From the NCBI RefSeq assembly GCF_017316305.2, contig NZ_CP147250.1, forward strand, positions 1,936,001 to 2,000,000: DNA of 64,000 nt, given 5' to 3'. The stretch comes from Enterococcus sp. DIV1094. GTDB taxonomy: Bacteria; Bacillota; Bacilli; Lactobacillales; Enterococcaceae. The position numbers and the translations under genes are program-made. Numbering within the stretch: position 1 is the first letter of the stretch; the number at the start of each line of letters is the position of its first letter. The notes under the pieces are model-generated. The model was not told the DNA's origin and did not search any database. It worked only from the letters and a program-made list of their open reading frames with translations. Below, piece by piece: positions 37,982-48,950 of this stretch.

Positions 37982-39649
37982 ATGAAAAAGAATTTAACTT
38001 TTGGTGTTGTGGCCTTATGTGGGCTAGTACTTGCCGGTTGTTATGGTGGCGGCAGTGCAGATACAAATGGTAGTGGTTCTGCAAGTAGTGGATCAGCAGA
38101 TGGAGGAGGCGTCTTCAACTTAGTAGTACCTCAAGAAATGCCGTCAGCCGATTTATCGGTCGCGACAGATACAATCAGTTTTACTGCACTAAATAATGTG
38201 TATGAAGGAATTTATCGTTTAGATGAAGATAGTAAACCTCAACCAGCCGGTGCAAGTGAAATGGCTGAAGTTAGTGAAGATGGACTGACTTATAAAATCA
38301 AATTGCGTGAAGACGCAAAATGGTCAAACGGTGAACCTGTCACGGCAGCTGATTATGTCTACGGTTGGCAACGTACGGTAGATCCAGCAACGGCATCAGA
38401 ATATGCGTATCTTTTTGCACCAGTTGAAAATGCTGAAGCAATCACAGCAGGCGACAAAGACAAATCAGAACTAGGGATCAAAGCAGTTGGCGATTATGAA
38501 TTGGAAATCACATTAGCAAAACAAACACCATACTTCCAATACTTACTTGCTTTCCCTTCATTCTTCCCACAAAGTCAAGCAGTAGTTGAGGAACATGGTG
38601 ACGCGTACGCATCTTCAAGTGACAACGCAGTTTACAATGGACCATTTACATTAGCTGATTTTGATGGACCAGGAACTGACACTGAATGGACTTACAAGAA
38701 AAATGAAGAGTATTGGGATAAAGATGCAGTCCAATTATCAGAAATCAAAGTAAGTGTTGTTAAAGAATCTTCTACTGCATTGAATCTATTCAAAGATGGA
38801 CAAGCAGACGATGTCATCTTGTCAGGTGAATTAGCACAACAAAATGCGAATGATCCAGCTTACACTTCAGTAAAAGAAGCACGTACAAGCTATATCGAGT
38901 TCAATCAAAGAGAAGACGATTCACCATTCAAAAATGTGAACTTAAGAAAAGCGATTTCTTATTCAATCAACCGTGAAGCATTAGTGAAACAAGTAATGGG
39001 TGATGGCTCAGTTGTTTCAACAGGATTGATTCCTGCGGACATGACTAAGAACCCTGAAACAAATGAAGATTTCGCAGCAGAAGCAGGCGAATTAGTATCA
39101 TATGATCAAGATAAAGCAAAAGAATATTGGGAAAAAGCGAAGAGTGAGTTAGGAATCGATTCTCTAGAATTTGAATTGATGGCATCAGATGATGACTCAA
39201 CGAAAAAAGTGATCGAATATATCCAAAACTCTATCCAAGAAAATCTAGATGGTGTGAAAGTGAAACCTACACCAGTACCATTCTCTGTTCGTCTAGACCG
39301 TTCATCATCTGGTGATTTTGACACAGTATTAGGTGGATGGGGCGCAGACTACGCTGACCCAAGTAGTTTCACTGACTTATTTGTAACAGGTAACTCTTAT
39401 AACCGTGGTCAATGGTCAAATGCTGACTATGACAAAGCTGTTGAAGCTTCTGCTTCTAAAGATGCTGGTGACGAACAAGCACGTTGGGCTGACTTACAAG
39501 AAGCGAATAAAATCATCGCTGAAGATATGGGTGTCGTTCCAGTTTATCAAAAAGCTGAAGGTCATTTAGTTAATCCAAAAGTCAAAGGTATCGTTCATCA
39601 TGCTGCTGGTGCATCATGGGATTACAAATGGACATATATTGAAGAATAA
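37982..39649 (+). CDS. oppA: Oligopeptide ABC transporter substrate-binding lipoprotein OppA
   Basis: 555 residues. A lipoprotein signal peptide ends LVLAGC (Cys20), followed by a Gly/Ser-rich linker to about residue 41. The family 5 solute-binding domain shows LNNVYEGIYRLDED, GEPVTAADYVYGWQR and FNQREDDSPFKNVNLRKAISYSINREALV. It captures peptides on the cell surface, including possible peptide signals. A hairpin after the gene and the gap before oppB suggest it is made in excess over the other subunits. Confidence 0.94.
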   Translation: MKKNLTFGVVALCGLVLAGCYGGGSADTNGSGSASSGSADGGGVFNLVVPQEMPSADLSVATDTISFTALNNVYEGIYRLDEDSKPQPAGASEMAEVSEDGLTYKIKLREDAKWSNGEPVTAADYVYGWQRTVDPATASEYAYLFAPVENAEAITAGDKDKSELGIKAVGDYELEITLAKQTPYFQYLLAFPSFFPQSQAVVEEHGDAYASSSDNAVYNGPFTLADFDGPGTDTEWTYKKNEEYWDKDAVQLSEIKVSVVKESSTALNLFKDGQADDVILSGELAQQNANDPAYTSVKEARTSYIEFNQREDDSPFKNVNLRKAISYSINREALVKQVMGDGSVVSTGLIPADMTKNPETNEDFAAEAGELVSYDQDKAKEYWEKAKSELGIDSLEFELMASDDDSTKKVIEYIQNSIQENLDGVKVKPTPVPFSVRLDRSSSGDFDTVLGGWGADYADPSSFTDLFVTGNSYNRGQWSNADYDKAVEASASKDAGDEQARWADLQEANKIIAEDMGVVPVYQKAEGHLVNPKVKGIVHHAAGASWDYKWTYIEE

Positions 39650-39673
39650 TCTGTCCTAAAAAAGAAAAAAGAG

Positions 39674-39702
39674 TGTCTGGGATGGTTCAAAGATCCCAGA
39701 CA
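39674..39702 (+). terminator. Hairpin after oppA (partial terminator)
   Basis: TGTCTGGGAT (39674-39683) pairs exactly with ATCCCAGACA (39693-39702). The following bases are only moderately T-rich, so read-through into oppB is possible. Confidence 0.65.
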
Positions 39703-39742
39703 TCTCAATTTTCTGATCCTAGTCATTCTTTTGGCTGTTCAT

Positions 39743-40087
39743 TTAGATAAGTGAAATGAGCGCAAAGACAATCGAAAACACAAGCAAAATTCCAGCGATG
39801 ATCAGCCAAAAGGTATACATACCGTAGCTGACAGAAGATAGTGAAGTAAATTCTGGTTTTTCTTTCCGGTTTCTTGTTCGTGCTAAATGGATCGAACGCT
39901 GAAAGTGATCAAAGAAACCTGAGGAGAATACCCATAAAAATCCGCCGATAATCAAAAACGGCAACGCACATAAAAATAAATCATTGGATAATTGAAGAAG
40001 AGTCAGTTGATCAGTCACACTATTTTTTAGAAATACGAGGACGATCACTAGACTGGCAAACAAATAAGGACGATATTTTTTTTTCAT
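39743..40087 (-). CDS. DUF3899-type membrane protein, antisense inside the opp locus
   Basis: 114 residues with four hydrophobic segments: one at the N-terminus, one at about 38-55 (LPFLIIGGFLWVFSSGFF), and two near the end. The central basic loop HLARTRNRKEKPEF is consistent with the DUF3899 family. The ribosome site AAAGGAG precedes the ATG. It sits on the opposite strand between oppA and oppB. Function unknown. Confidence 0.65.
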   Translation of the reverse strand: MKKKYRPYLFASLVIVLVFLKNSVTDQLTLLQLSNDLFLCALPFLIIGGFLWVFSSGFFDHFQRSIHLARTRNRKEKPEFTSLSSVSYGMYTFWLIIAGILLVFSIVFALISLI

Positions 40088-40167
40088 TATTTTGCTCCTT
40101 TATCATTGGTTCATTAAATAATGTAGCGAAACATTGATCAGAAGTCAAAAGCTAGGGGGAAACATTC

Positions 40168-41109
40168 GTGAATAGTTATATAAAATATGTATTAAAACGC
40201 GTCTTCTTTATGGTCATCACACTTTGGTTGATTGCAACCATTACATTCTTTTTGATGCAATTATTACCTGGAACACCTTATACGAACCAAGAACGTTTAA
40301 GTCCTGAAACGATTGAGATGTTGAATAAGCAAGTCGGTTTGGACAAACCAGTGATCGTTCAATATGGGATCTATCTTTCTAATTTGATCCAAGGAGATTT
40401 TGGTATCTCATTCCAATTCAAAAACCAACCAGTTGCTAACTTATTAGCAGGACGAGTAGGACCTTCGTTACAACTTGGGCTACAAGCAATCATTTTCGGA
40501 ACATTCTTTGGAACGATCCTAGGAACGATTTCGGCAATGAAACAAAATACTTGGGTCGATACGTCTTCAACATTAGTCGCGATCTTAGGTCGTTCTATCC
40601 CTAACTTTGTGTTTGCGGTACTGTTGCAATATATTTTTGCTATCCAATTCCGCGTATTACCAATTGCCAAATGGGATGGGTTCATGTATACGATCTTACC
40701 AACGATCGCATTAGCCATGTCGCCATTAGCCGATTCTGCCCGATTCATCCGAACAGAAATGGTGGAAGTGTTGCATAGTGATTATGTTGAACTCGCTCGA
40801 GCAAAAGGTTTGAGTCGTTGGGAAATTGCCTTCAAGCATGGCTTACGAAATAGTTTGATCCCATTGATGACGTTGTTAGGACCACTAGCAGTAGCATTGA
40901 TGACTGGTTCATTAGTCGTTGAAAATATTTTTGCGATTCCAGGGATCGGTGAGCAATTCGTTAAATCAATTACAACCAATGATTATCCAACGATCATGGC
41001 TGTGACGATCTTGTATTCATTTATGTTGATCTTAGTCATTTTAGTCGTGGATCTACTCTACGGACTAGTTGATCCGAGAATCCGAGTTTCTGAAGGGAGC
41101 CGAAGCTAG
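40168..41109 (+). CDS. oppB: Oligopeptide ABC transporter permease OppB
   Basis: 313 residues with six membrane segments. The N-terminal LKRVFFMVITLWLIATITFFLM and the cytoplasmic EAA loop EVLHSDYVELARAKGLSRWE are typical of OppB/DppB. The GTG start follows AGGGGGAAACATTC. It pairs with OppC to form the channel. Its stop directly abuts the oppC start. Confidence 0.93.
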   Translation: MNSYIKYVLKRVFFMVITLWLIATITFFLMQLLPGTPYTNQERLSPETIEMLNKQVGLDKPVIVQYGIYLSNLIQGDFGISFQFKNQPVANLLAGRVGPSLQLGLQAIIFGTFFGTILGTISAMKQNTWVDTSSTLVAILGRSIPNFVFAVLLQYIFAIQFRVLPIAKWDGFMYTILPTIALAMSPLADSARFIRTEMVEVLHSDYVELARAKGLSRWEIAFKHGLRNSLIPLMTLLGPLAVALMTGSLVVENIFAIPGIGEQFVKSITTNDYPTIMAVTILYSFMLILVILVVDLLYGLVDPRIRVSEGSRS

Positions 41110-42153
41110 ATGGAATTGATACCTAAACGTTACGAAACAATTGCAGAAATACCTGCAGATGAATTTTTACCCTTACAAAAAAATACAGAAGAAGAACGTG
41201 AAAAAATCGAAGCTCCTTCACTGAATTTTATTCAAGATTCTTGGCGTCGATTGAAGAAAAACAAAGCGGCAGTTATTTCCATGGGGCTACTATTGACGAT
41301 CATCTTTATCTCGATCATCACGATTTTTGTTTCTCCTCACGATCCAACTGCTCAAAATGTGGATTATATCAACTTGCCACCCCGTATTCCTGGCATCGAT
41401 ATCGATGGCCTGAATGGGAAAGCAATGGTTGCAGGTGAGTTAGTCGATAAATATGCACAAGCAAATGTTCCAGCAGACGTGAACTACTTTTTAGGAACAG
41501 ATGGTTTAGGACGTGATGTGTTAAGTCGTTTGTTCATGGGAACACGGATCTCCTTGTTGATTGCATTTATCGCGGCCTTACTAGATGTAACGATCGGTGT
41601 GGCGTATGGTTTGATCTCTGGTTTATTAGGTGGTCGTGTAGATAATGCGATGCAACGTTTCTTAGAAGTCTTATCTGGTATTCCTAACTTAGTCGTAATG
41701 ATCTTGATGTTAGTCGTTTTTGAACCAGGGATCTTCTCGATCGTAGCAGCGATGGCGATCACGAACTGGATTCCAATGGCGCGGATCGTCAGGGCGCAAA
41801 CATTGAAATTAAAAGACCAAGAGTATGTATTAGCAGGGATGACGTTAGGTGAATCCAAATGGAAGATCGCCTTTAAACATATCTTGCCAAACATCTCGAG
41901 CGTGATCATCATCCAAATGATGTTCAGTATCCCATCAGCGATTTTCTTCGAAGCTTTCTTAAGCTTCATCGGTCTAGGCTTGACACCTCCTTCTGCTTCA
42001 TTGGGAACGATGTTGAGCGATGGCTATAAAACATTCTTATACTTGCCGTATCTATTATGGATTCCGGCAGCAACTTTATCGGTGATCATGATTGGTTTCA
42101 ACCTATTAGCAGATGGCTTACGTGATGCCTTTGATCCTAAAATGAAAGAGTGA
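41110..42153 (+). CDS. oppC: Oligopeptide ABC transporter permease OppC
   Basis: 347 residues. A long hydrophilic N-terminus (about 55 residues) precedes the first of six membrane segments. The EAA loop is QEYVLAGMTLGESKWKIAFKHILPN, and FLGTDGLGRDVLSRLFMGTR is characteristic of OppC/DppC. It starts one base after oppB ends and overlaps the beginning of the oppD region, so the genes are translationally coupled. Confidence 0.93.
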   Translation: MELIPKRYETIAEIPADEFLPLQKNTEEEREKIEAPSLNFIQDSWRRLKKNKAAVISMGLLLTIIFISIITIFVSPHDPTAQNVDYINLPPRIPGIDIDGLNGKAMVAGELVDKYAQANVPADVNYFLGTDGLGRDVLSRLFMGTRISLLIAFIAALLDVTIGVAYGLISGLLGGRVDNAMQRFLEVLSGIPNLVVMILMLVVFEPGIFSIVAAMAITNWIPMARIVRAQTLKLKDQEYVLAGMTLGESKWKIAFKHILPNISSVIIIQMMFSIPSAIFFEAFLSFIGLGLTPPSASLGTMLSDGYKTFLYLPYLLWIPAATLSVIMIGFNLLADGLRDAFDPKMKE

Positions 42154-42158
42154 GTACG

Positions 42159-43241
42159 ATGACGAAAATTCTTGAAGTAAAGAACTTACAAATCTCCTTT
42201 GATACCTATGCTGGGAAAGTCCAAGCAATCCGAGGCGTCGATTTTCATTTGAACAAAGGTGAAACATTGGCGATCGTTGGTGAATCCGGTAGTGGGAAAT
42301 CCGTAACGACTAGAAGTATCATGCGTTTACTTTCAAGTAACGCATCGATCGATTCAGGTGAGATTTTATTCAAAGGACAAAATATTGTTGATAAAACAGA
42401 AAAAGAAATGCAAAAGATTCGTGGAAAAGAAATCGCAATGATCTTCCAAGATCCGATGACATCATTAGATCCAACGATGACGATCGGCAAACAAGTAGCA
42501 GAATCTTTACGTAAGCACAATAAAGTATCGAAAAAAGAAGGACAAAAAGCCGCTTTAGACTTATTGAATCTTGTAGGGATACCGGATGCTGAAAAACGTA
42601 TCCACAGCTATCCCCATCAATTTTCAGGAGGACAGCGTCAACGGATCGTCATTGCGATTGCGTTGATTTGTTATCCAGAGATCTTGATTGCAGATGAACC
42701 AACGACTGCTCTAGATGTGACGATCCAAGCACAGATTTTAGAATTGTTGAAAAAAATCCAATCAAAGATCGATACATCGATCATTTTTATCACCCATGAC
42801 CTTGGTGTTGTGGCAAACGTCGCCGATCGAGTAGCCGTGATGTATGGTGGGAAAATCATTGAAGTCGGTACGTCTGAAGAGATTTTCTACAATCCACAGC
42901 ATCCATATACTTGGGGCTTACTTGGCTCCATGCCTACGTTGGAAAGTGGCAATGACCGCTTATATGCGATCCCAGGTTCGCCACCGGATCTTTTGAATCC
43001 GCCAAAAGGCGATGCGTTCTATCCACGGAATGAGTTTGCATTGAAGATCGATGCCGAACAAGCTCCACCGTTTTTCGAATTATCACCAACACATCAAGCG
43101 GCTACTTGGCTATTAGCCCCACAAGCACCTAAAGTGACGCCACCGGAAGAAATCCAACGGCGCTGGGCGATTTTTCAAGAAAAGCAAAAAGCACATGGCC
43201 AAGGGGGACTGAACAATGAACAAAAAACTGCTCGAGGTTAA
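42159..43241 (+). CDS. oppD: Oligopeptide ABC transporter ATPase OppD
   Basis: 360 residues. Walker A is GESGSGKSV, signature [15 protein letters not shown], Walker [13 protein letters not shown], switch His in FITHDLGVV. The C-terminal oligopeptide-transporter extension includes [15 protein letters not shown] and a conserved Pro-rich segment. I chose the ATG at 42159; a GTG at 42150 overlapping the oppC stop is an alternative. It forms the ATPase heterodimer with OppF. Confidence 0.93.
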   Translation: MTKILEVKNLQISFDTYAGKVQAIRGVDFHLNKGETLAIVGESGSGKSVTTRSIMRLLSSNASIDSGEILFKGQNIVDKTEKEMQKIRGKEIAMIFQDPMTSLDPTMTIGKQVAESLRKHNKVSKKEGQKAALDLLNLVGIPDAEKRIHSYPHQFSGGQRQRIVIAIALICYPEILIADEPTTALDVTIQAQILELLKKIQSKIDTSIIFITHDLGVVANVADRVAVMYGGKIIEVGTSEEIFYNPQHPYTWGLLGSMPTLESGNDRLYAIPGSPPDLLNPPKGDAFYPRNEFALKIDAEQAPPFFELSPTHQAATWLLAPQAPKVTPPEEIQRRWAIFQEKQKAHGQGGLNNEQKTARG

Positions 43242-44169
43242 AGGCTTAAAACAGTATTTCAATGTCGGAAAGAAAAATGAAGTTCATGCGGTGAATGACA
43301 TCAGTTTCCACATTTATGAAGGAGAAACATTTGGTTTAGTTGGTGAGTCTGGTAGTGGGAAATCAACAACTGGACGTACGATCATCCGTTTGAATGAACC
43401 GACGGGTGGCGAGATTTTATTTGACGGTCAAGATGTGACGAAGCTAAAAGGAAAAGAAGCGATGACCAAGTTTCGTCATGAAGTGCAAATGATTTTCCAA
43501 GACCCTTATGCTTCATTGAATCCAAGAATGAAAGTCCGTGACATCATTGCAGAAGGCATCGATGTCAACGGATTAGCTAAATCACCCGAAGAACGTGCAA
43601 CAAAAGTCAATGAATTACTAAAAACTGTTGGCTTGAATCCCAGTCACGGCACACGTTACCCACATGAATTTTCAGGTGGGCAGCGTCAACGGATCGGGAT
43701 TGCCCGAGCATTAGCGGTCAATCCTAAGTTTATCATTTGTGATGAACCGATCTCCGCTTTAGACGTATCGATCCAAGCACAAGTAGTCAACCTTTTACAA
43801 GACTTGCAAAAAGAACAAGGCTTGACTTACTTGTTTATTGCCCATGACTTATCTATGGTGAAACATATCAGTGACCGTATCGGTGTGATGCACAATGGCT
43901 TGTTACTAGAAATGGGAACAAGTGAAGAAATCTATAATCATGGGGTACATCCTTATACAGAAAGTTTACTCTCAGCGATTCCTTTGCCTGACCCAGACCA
44001 TGAACGTCAACGTCGTCGAATCAAGTATCAACCTGAACCAGACGATGGAAAAGCTCGTTCGTTGCGAGAGATCGCACCAGAGCATTTCGTTTATGCAACG
44101 GAGCAAGAAGTTGCTTATTATGCAAAAAAATTAAAACGGCAAAAGGAAGCCTTGCTAGTCGCAAACTAG
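43216..44169 (+). CDS. oppF: Oligopeptide ABC transporter ATPase OppF
   Basis: 317 residues with Walker [10 protein letters not shown], signature [15 protein letters not shown], Walker [13 protein letters not shown] and switch His in FIAHDLSMV. The C-terminal extension contains [22 protein letters not shown]. It overlaps the end of oppD by 26 bases. The tldR-like gene follows after 13 bases with a ribosome site that begins in the oppF stop region. Confidence 0.94.
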   Translation: MNKKLLEVKGLKQYFNVGKKNEVHAVNDISFHIYEGETFGLVGESGSGKSTTGRTIIRLNEPTGGEILFDGQDVTKLKGKEAMTKFRHEVQMIFQDPYASLNPRMKVRDIIAEGIDVNGLAKSPEERATKVNELLKTVGLNPSHGTRYPHEFSGGQRQRIGIARALAVNPKFIICDEPISALDVSIQAQVVNLLQDLQKEQGLTYLFIAHDLSMVKHISDRIGVMHNGLLLEMGTSEEIYNHGVHPYTESLLSAIPLPDPDHERQRRRIKYQPEPDDGKARSLREIAPEHFVYATEQEVAYYAKKLKRQKEALLVAN

Positions 44170-44182
44170 GAGGGAGAAGCCG

Positions 44183-45190
44183 ATGCTAAAAGCCTTTAAA
44201 TTTCGAATTTATCCCACTGCTTCACAAAAACAGTGGTTGATCCAAACATTTGGTTGTGTGCGTTTCACTTACAATCATTTATTAAAAGCCAGACAAGCGT
44301 ATTATTTGGAAACAAAAGAAATCGATTATACGTTGACACCTGCTTCTTTAAAAAAACAATATCCTTTTTTAAAGGAAGTCGATAGTTTAGCCTTAGCGAA
44401 TGCCCAATTAAACTTGGATCGTGCATTTCGTAATTATTTTAAAGGACGCGCAAGCTTCCCCAAACTGAAAAATAAAAAAAGTATTTGGCAGTCGTATACG
44501 ACGAACAACCAAAAGGGAACGATCTATTTAGAAGAAACATACATCAAACTGCCAAAGTTAAAAGAGAAGATCCGCATCCATGCCCATCGTCCGATCGAAG
44601 GAACGATTCGTTCAGCGACGATCTCCTCTCGTTACAATGAGCTGTTTTATGTGTCATTGCTTTGTGAAGTTCCCCAAAAAACAATGGAAGCATCAAATAA
44701 ATGGATCGGGATCGCCTATGATCCAGATCGTCTAGTGGAGATGTCCACACCGATCGATATCTCGGTCCCTAAATTCAAACACGTCGATCGGCAGCTTGTT
44801 CGAGCAAAAAGAAAGCTTGTGATCAAAGGTCGGGCAGCGCAACACAGACGGACACACGTTGAAAGAGTTAAAAATTACCAAAAACAAAAACGAAAAATCA
44901 AAGACCTGTATTTAAAACAAAAATTTCAACGAGAAGACTATTTTGAACAAATTTCAGGAACGGTCATCCGTAACTATGATTATTTGTTTGTCGAATCGAT
45001 TTCAGCAGACTGTTCAGAAGGTGAGTTTTCAATCCAAGATTGGCATAAGCTATTAGCAAAACTCCAGTACAAATCGCAATGGTACAGCAAAAAGCTAGTA
45101 TTGATCGATATGCAGGAACAAACGAATCCTTCCACAGGAAAAAAGAGTCTGGAATTAGTTGAAATAGGAAAACAAGTTCTGTTTGAATAA
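44183..45190 (+). CDS. tldR: TldR: nuclease-dead TnpB homologue, oppF-associated RNA-guided repressor
   Basis: 335 residues, clearly derived from TnpB. The N-terminus LKAFKFRIYPTASQKQWL and the FPKLKNKKS segment match the family. In RuvC motif I, where TnpB has GIDLG, this protein has GIAYDP with Ala178 in place of the catalytic Asp. Glu271 of motif II remains (FVESIS). The four-cysteine zinc finger and the DRDxNA motif are gone, as the protein stops soon after. It should bind DNA under RNA guidance without cutting. Position 13 bases after oppF, on the same strand and with its own AGGAGGGAG site, matches the oppF-associated TldRs reported in enterococci. No insertion-sequence ends were found. 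Confidence 0.87.
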   Translation: MLKAFKFRIYPTASQKQWLIQTFGCVRFTYNHLLKARQAYYLETKEIDYTLTPASLKKQYPFLKEVDSLALANAQLNLDRAFRNYFKGRASFPKLKNKKSIWQSYTTNNQKGTIYLEETYIKLPKLKEKIRIHAHRPIEGTIRSATISSRYNELFYVSLLCEVPQKTMEASNKWIGIAYDPDRLVEMSTPIDISVPKFKHVDRQLVRAKRKLVIKGRAAQHRRTHVERVKNYQKQKRKIKDLYLKQKFQREDYFEQISGTVIRNYDYLFVESISADCSEGEFSIQDWHKLLAKLQYKSQWYSKKLVLIDMQEQTNPSTGKKSLELVEIGKQVLFE

Positions 45191-45258
45191 AAAAACTGGT
45201 AGGGGCGCCAGGGTTCGCCTTGTTTATAAAAAACAACTATTGTTTTTGTTTCTAGGAA
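45130..45258 (+). ncRNA. Candidate TldR guide RNA (scaffold end plus guide)
   Basis: By analogy with TnpB omega-RNAs, the guide RNA should overlap the 3' end of tldR and end just downstream. I see CTGG/CCAG (45196-45211), GGGTTCGCC, and a terminal hairpin TTGTTT (45220-45225) / AAACAA (45231-45236). This order resembles the right end of TnpB elements. The guide would then start near 45238-45241. Start, end and guide are inferred; only the hairpins are seen. Confidence 0.5.
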
Positions 45259-45293
45259 TTTCTTTAAGAAAAGCTCACTAATTATGACAAACC

Positions 45294-45336
45294 AAAAAAG
45301 AGGAGAAGAGCATTTACTGCCCTTCACCTCTTTTTA
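45294..45336. terminator. Bidirectional terminator after the opp-tldR operon
   Basis: AAAAAGAGG-GAAG-GC on the left pairs with GC-CTTC-CCTCTTTTT on the right. It has A and T runs on the two sides and serves both convergent transcripts. Confidence 0.75.
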
Positions 45337-46155
45337 TTCTGTATGCCCAGGTTTTAATTGATAGATTTTTGAAGGACGTCCGATCCCAACTGGACGTTCG
45401 CCGATTTCATCAAAGTACTGTAACATTGCTTTTTTAAAATTGGAATGATCGATCATTTTAAAATCGATCCCTAAAAATTTAGCAAATACTTTACGTGCTT
45501 CTGTGATCGTGAAGTCTTTTCCTAGAACTTGAAGCACCTGTGGCTCATGTTCCATTTTATTGACGACACGGTTGAAGGCTTTGACAATGATCTCGCTGTG
45601 GTCAAAGGCTAACGTGTCTTTGCCGGAAGATTCACTTGTCGTTAAATCAAGCGTGATTGCCACCTCACCACTCGATAAATGAAGCTTGTTTGCATTGCGT
45701 TCCAGAGAAAACCATTGGACTTCTTTGGCATCGTCTCCAGCAATCAAAGGTTCTTCACCGATAAAGGCGAGATAGCTGACTGTGACGACCCAGCCACGAG
45801 GGTCACGGTTTGGTGTACTGAAGGTATGCAGTTGTTCAATATTTTCTTCTGAGATGACAACGCCAGTTTCTTCCTTGGTTTCTCTTAAGACGCTGGCACC
45901 TGTCGATTCATTCTTTTGGACGAATCCTCCAGGAAGTGCCCAGGAATTTCGATAAGGATGGCTTTTACGCTGGATAAGCAAAACTTTTAATTGATCTTCT
46001 TCTTTGTTATAGCAGAGTAAAACGATATCGACTGTCAAGGAAGGTTTCTCATATTCAGGCCGCTCTTGGTCTTGGTACCAAGCTAAGAAATCGGCTTCCG
46101 GTGCTTCTTGTTCATAATAGGTTTTTTCTTCTTCTTTTGAATGAAAGTGTTCCAC
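45334..46155 (-). CDS. nrtR: NrtR-like Nudix-related transcriptional regulator
   Basis: 273 residues. The N-terminal Nudix domain has GGFVQKNESTGAS followed by VLRETKEETGV, keeping the RE and EE residues of the Nudix box. The C-terminal winged-helix domain shows FTITEARKVFAKFLG, NFKKAMLQYFDE and the basic wing GRPSKIYQL. This two-domain layout is that of NrtR, a repressor of NAD-synthesis or ADP-ribose-related genes that responds to ADP-ribose. The retained Nudix box leaves open that it is also an enzyme. No adjacent NAD gene is seen. Confidence 0.75.
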   Translation of the reverse strand: MEHFHSKEEEKTYYEQEAPEADFLAWYQDQERPEYEKPSLTVDIVLLCYNKEEDQLKVLLIQRKSHPYRNSWALPGGFVQKNESTGASVLRETKEETGVVISEENIEQLHTFSTPNRDPRGWVVTVSYLAFIGEEPLIAGDDAKEVQWFSLERNANKLHLSSGEVAITLDLTTSESSGKDTLAFDHSEIIVKAFNRVVNKMEHEPQVLQVLGKDFTITEARKVFAKFLGIDFKMIDHSNFKKAMLQYFDEIGERPVGIGRPSKIYQLKPGHTE

Positions 46156-46246
46156 GTTTTCACCTCCCGTTAGATTAAGGCGCTTTTTACATTATTGTAG
46201 CAGAATCTCAAGTAAAACCAAAGATTTCTAGACAAATAAATCAAAC

Positions 46247-46525
46247 TCATAGTTGAAAGAGAAACGGTAAGAGTAGATTAAATAGGAAGAAAAGCAAATA
46301 AAAAGGGAGAAGCTTTTGTTTTTCTTCTCGAATGGCGAAAAATCCACAGACAACGATGTACACTGCTAGGACAACTCGAAGGATCATTGAGAGTAAAAGA
46401 AACGTGTTCAGCTGTCCATGAAGATTGAAATAACCGTATAAACGTAAATAATAGAAACTAAATAGTAGATGGACGAGCGAAAGTAAAGTAATACTGATAA
46501 TAAATAATTTGTGCTTTTTTGTCAT
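46247..46525 (-). CDS. Hypothetical three-helix membrane protein
   Basis: 92 residues starting MTKKHKLFIISITLL with three hydrophobic segments and a basic loop (REEKQKL) before the last. I do not recognise it. The ATG at 46525 has only a distant AAAAGG; a TTG at 46534 is nearer to that site and would add three residues. Confidence 0.5.
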   Translation of the reverse strand: MTKKHKLFIISITLLSLVHLLFSFYYLRLYGYFNLHGQLNTFLLLSMILRVVLAVYIVVCGFFAIREEKQKLLPFYLLFFLFNLLLPFLFQL

Positions 46526-46727
46526 TAGTCTCAAAACCTTTTCTTATATGATATTGCTTATTATAACATGTTTGTAAAGCAGAGAATGGCGTGTAGGCAA
46601 TCTAAAAGAAAAACGAGTGATTGGTTGAGCAGGGAAGTGAGTGACATCTCACTATAACAGAAGTTCTTGATCGATATTTTTATGAAAGAATCGAACATTG
46701 TAACATTTCGGGAGTTATCAAAAAAAG

Positions 46728-46756
46728 CTAACAGCGTATTCATTTTATGGTATACT
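46728..46756 (+). promoter_or_regulatory. Promoter of metG
   Basis: CTAACA (46728-46733), 17-base spacer, TATACT (46751-46756). No T-box or SAM-responsive leader fits in the 46 bases before the start codon. Confidence 0.65.
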
Positions 46757-46787
46757 AGCAAGGAAACGAATTCGCACCATGCGATAA

Positions 46788-48812
<2,025 letters not shown>

Positions 48813-48862
48813 AATGCAATAACTAATAGAGGTTTCAACAAAAATATTTAGCCTCGGTAAAT

Positions 48863-48910
48863 AAGACGACAACCACAAAATCGATGTTCAGATTTTGTGG
48901 TTGTCGTCTT
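48863..48910. terminator. Long hairpin after metG
   Basis: A perfect 20-base stem: AAGACGACAACC... (48863-48882) pairs with ...GGTTGTCGTCTT (48891-48910), with an 8-base loop. The T run after it is short. Confidence 0.7.
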
Positions 48911-48950
48911 GTTCTTTGGCTCGTTAATTAAAACGAAAACTATAGGTATT

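Noticed and set aside
44183..45190. Reading the gene after oppF as an ordinary IS200/IS605 transposase
   Set aside because: It lacks the first RuvC Asp, the zinc finger and the third motif, has no IS ends, and sits tightly in the opp operon. TldR explains all of these.
37936..45285. A shared 9-base word ACTAATTAT upstream of oppA and downstream of tldR as guide and target
   Set aside because: The copy near tldR is about 35 bases beyond the scaffold hairpin and the word is AT-rich, so chance is the simpler explanation. No TTTAA-type motif precedes the oppA copy.
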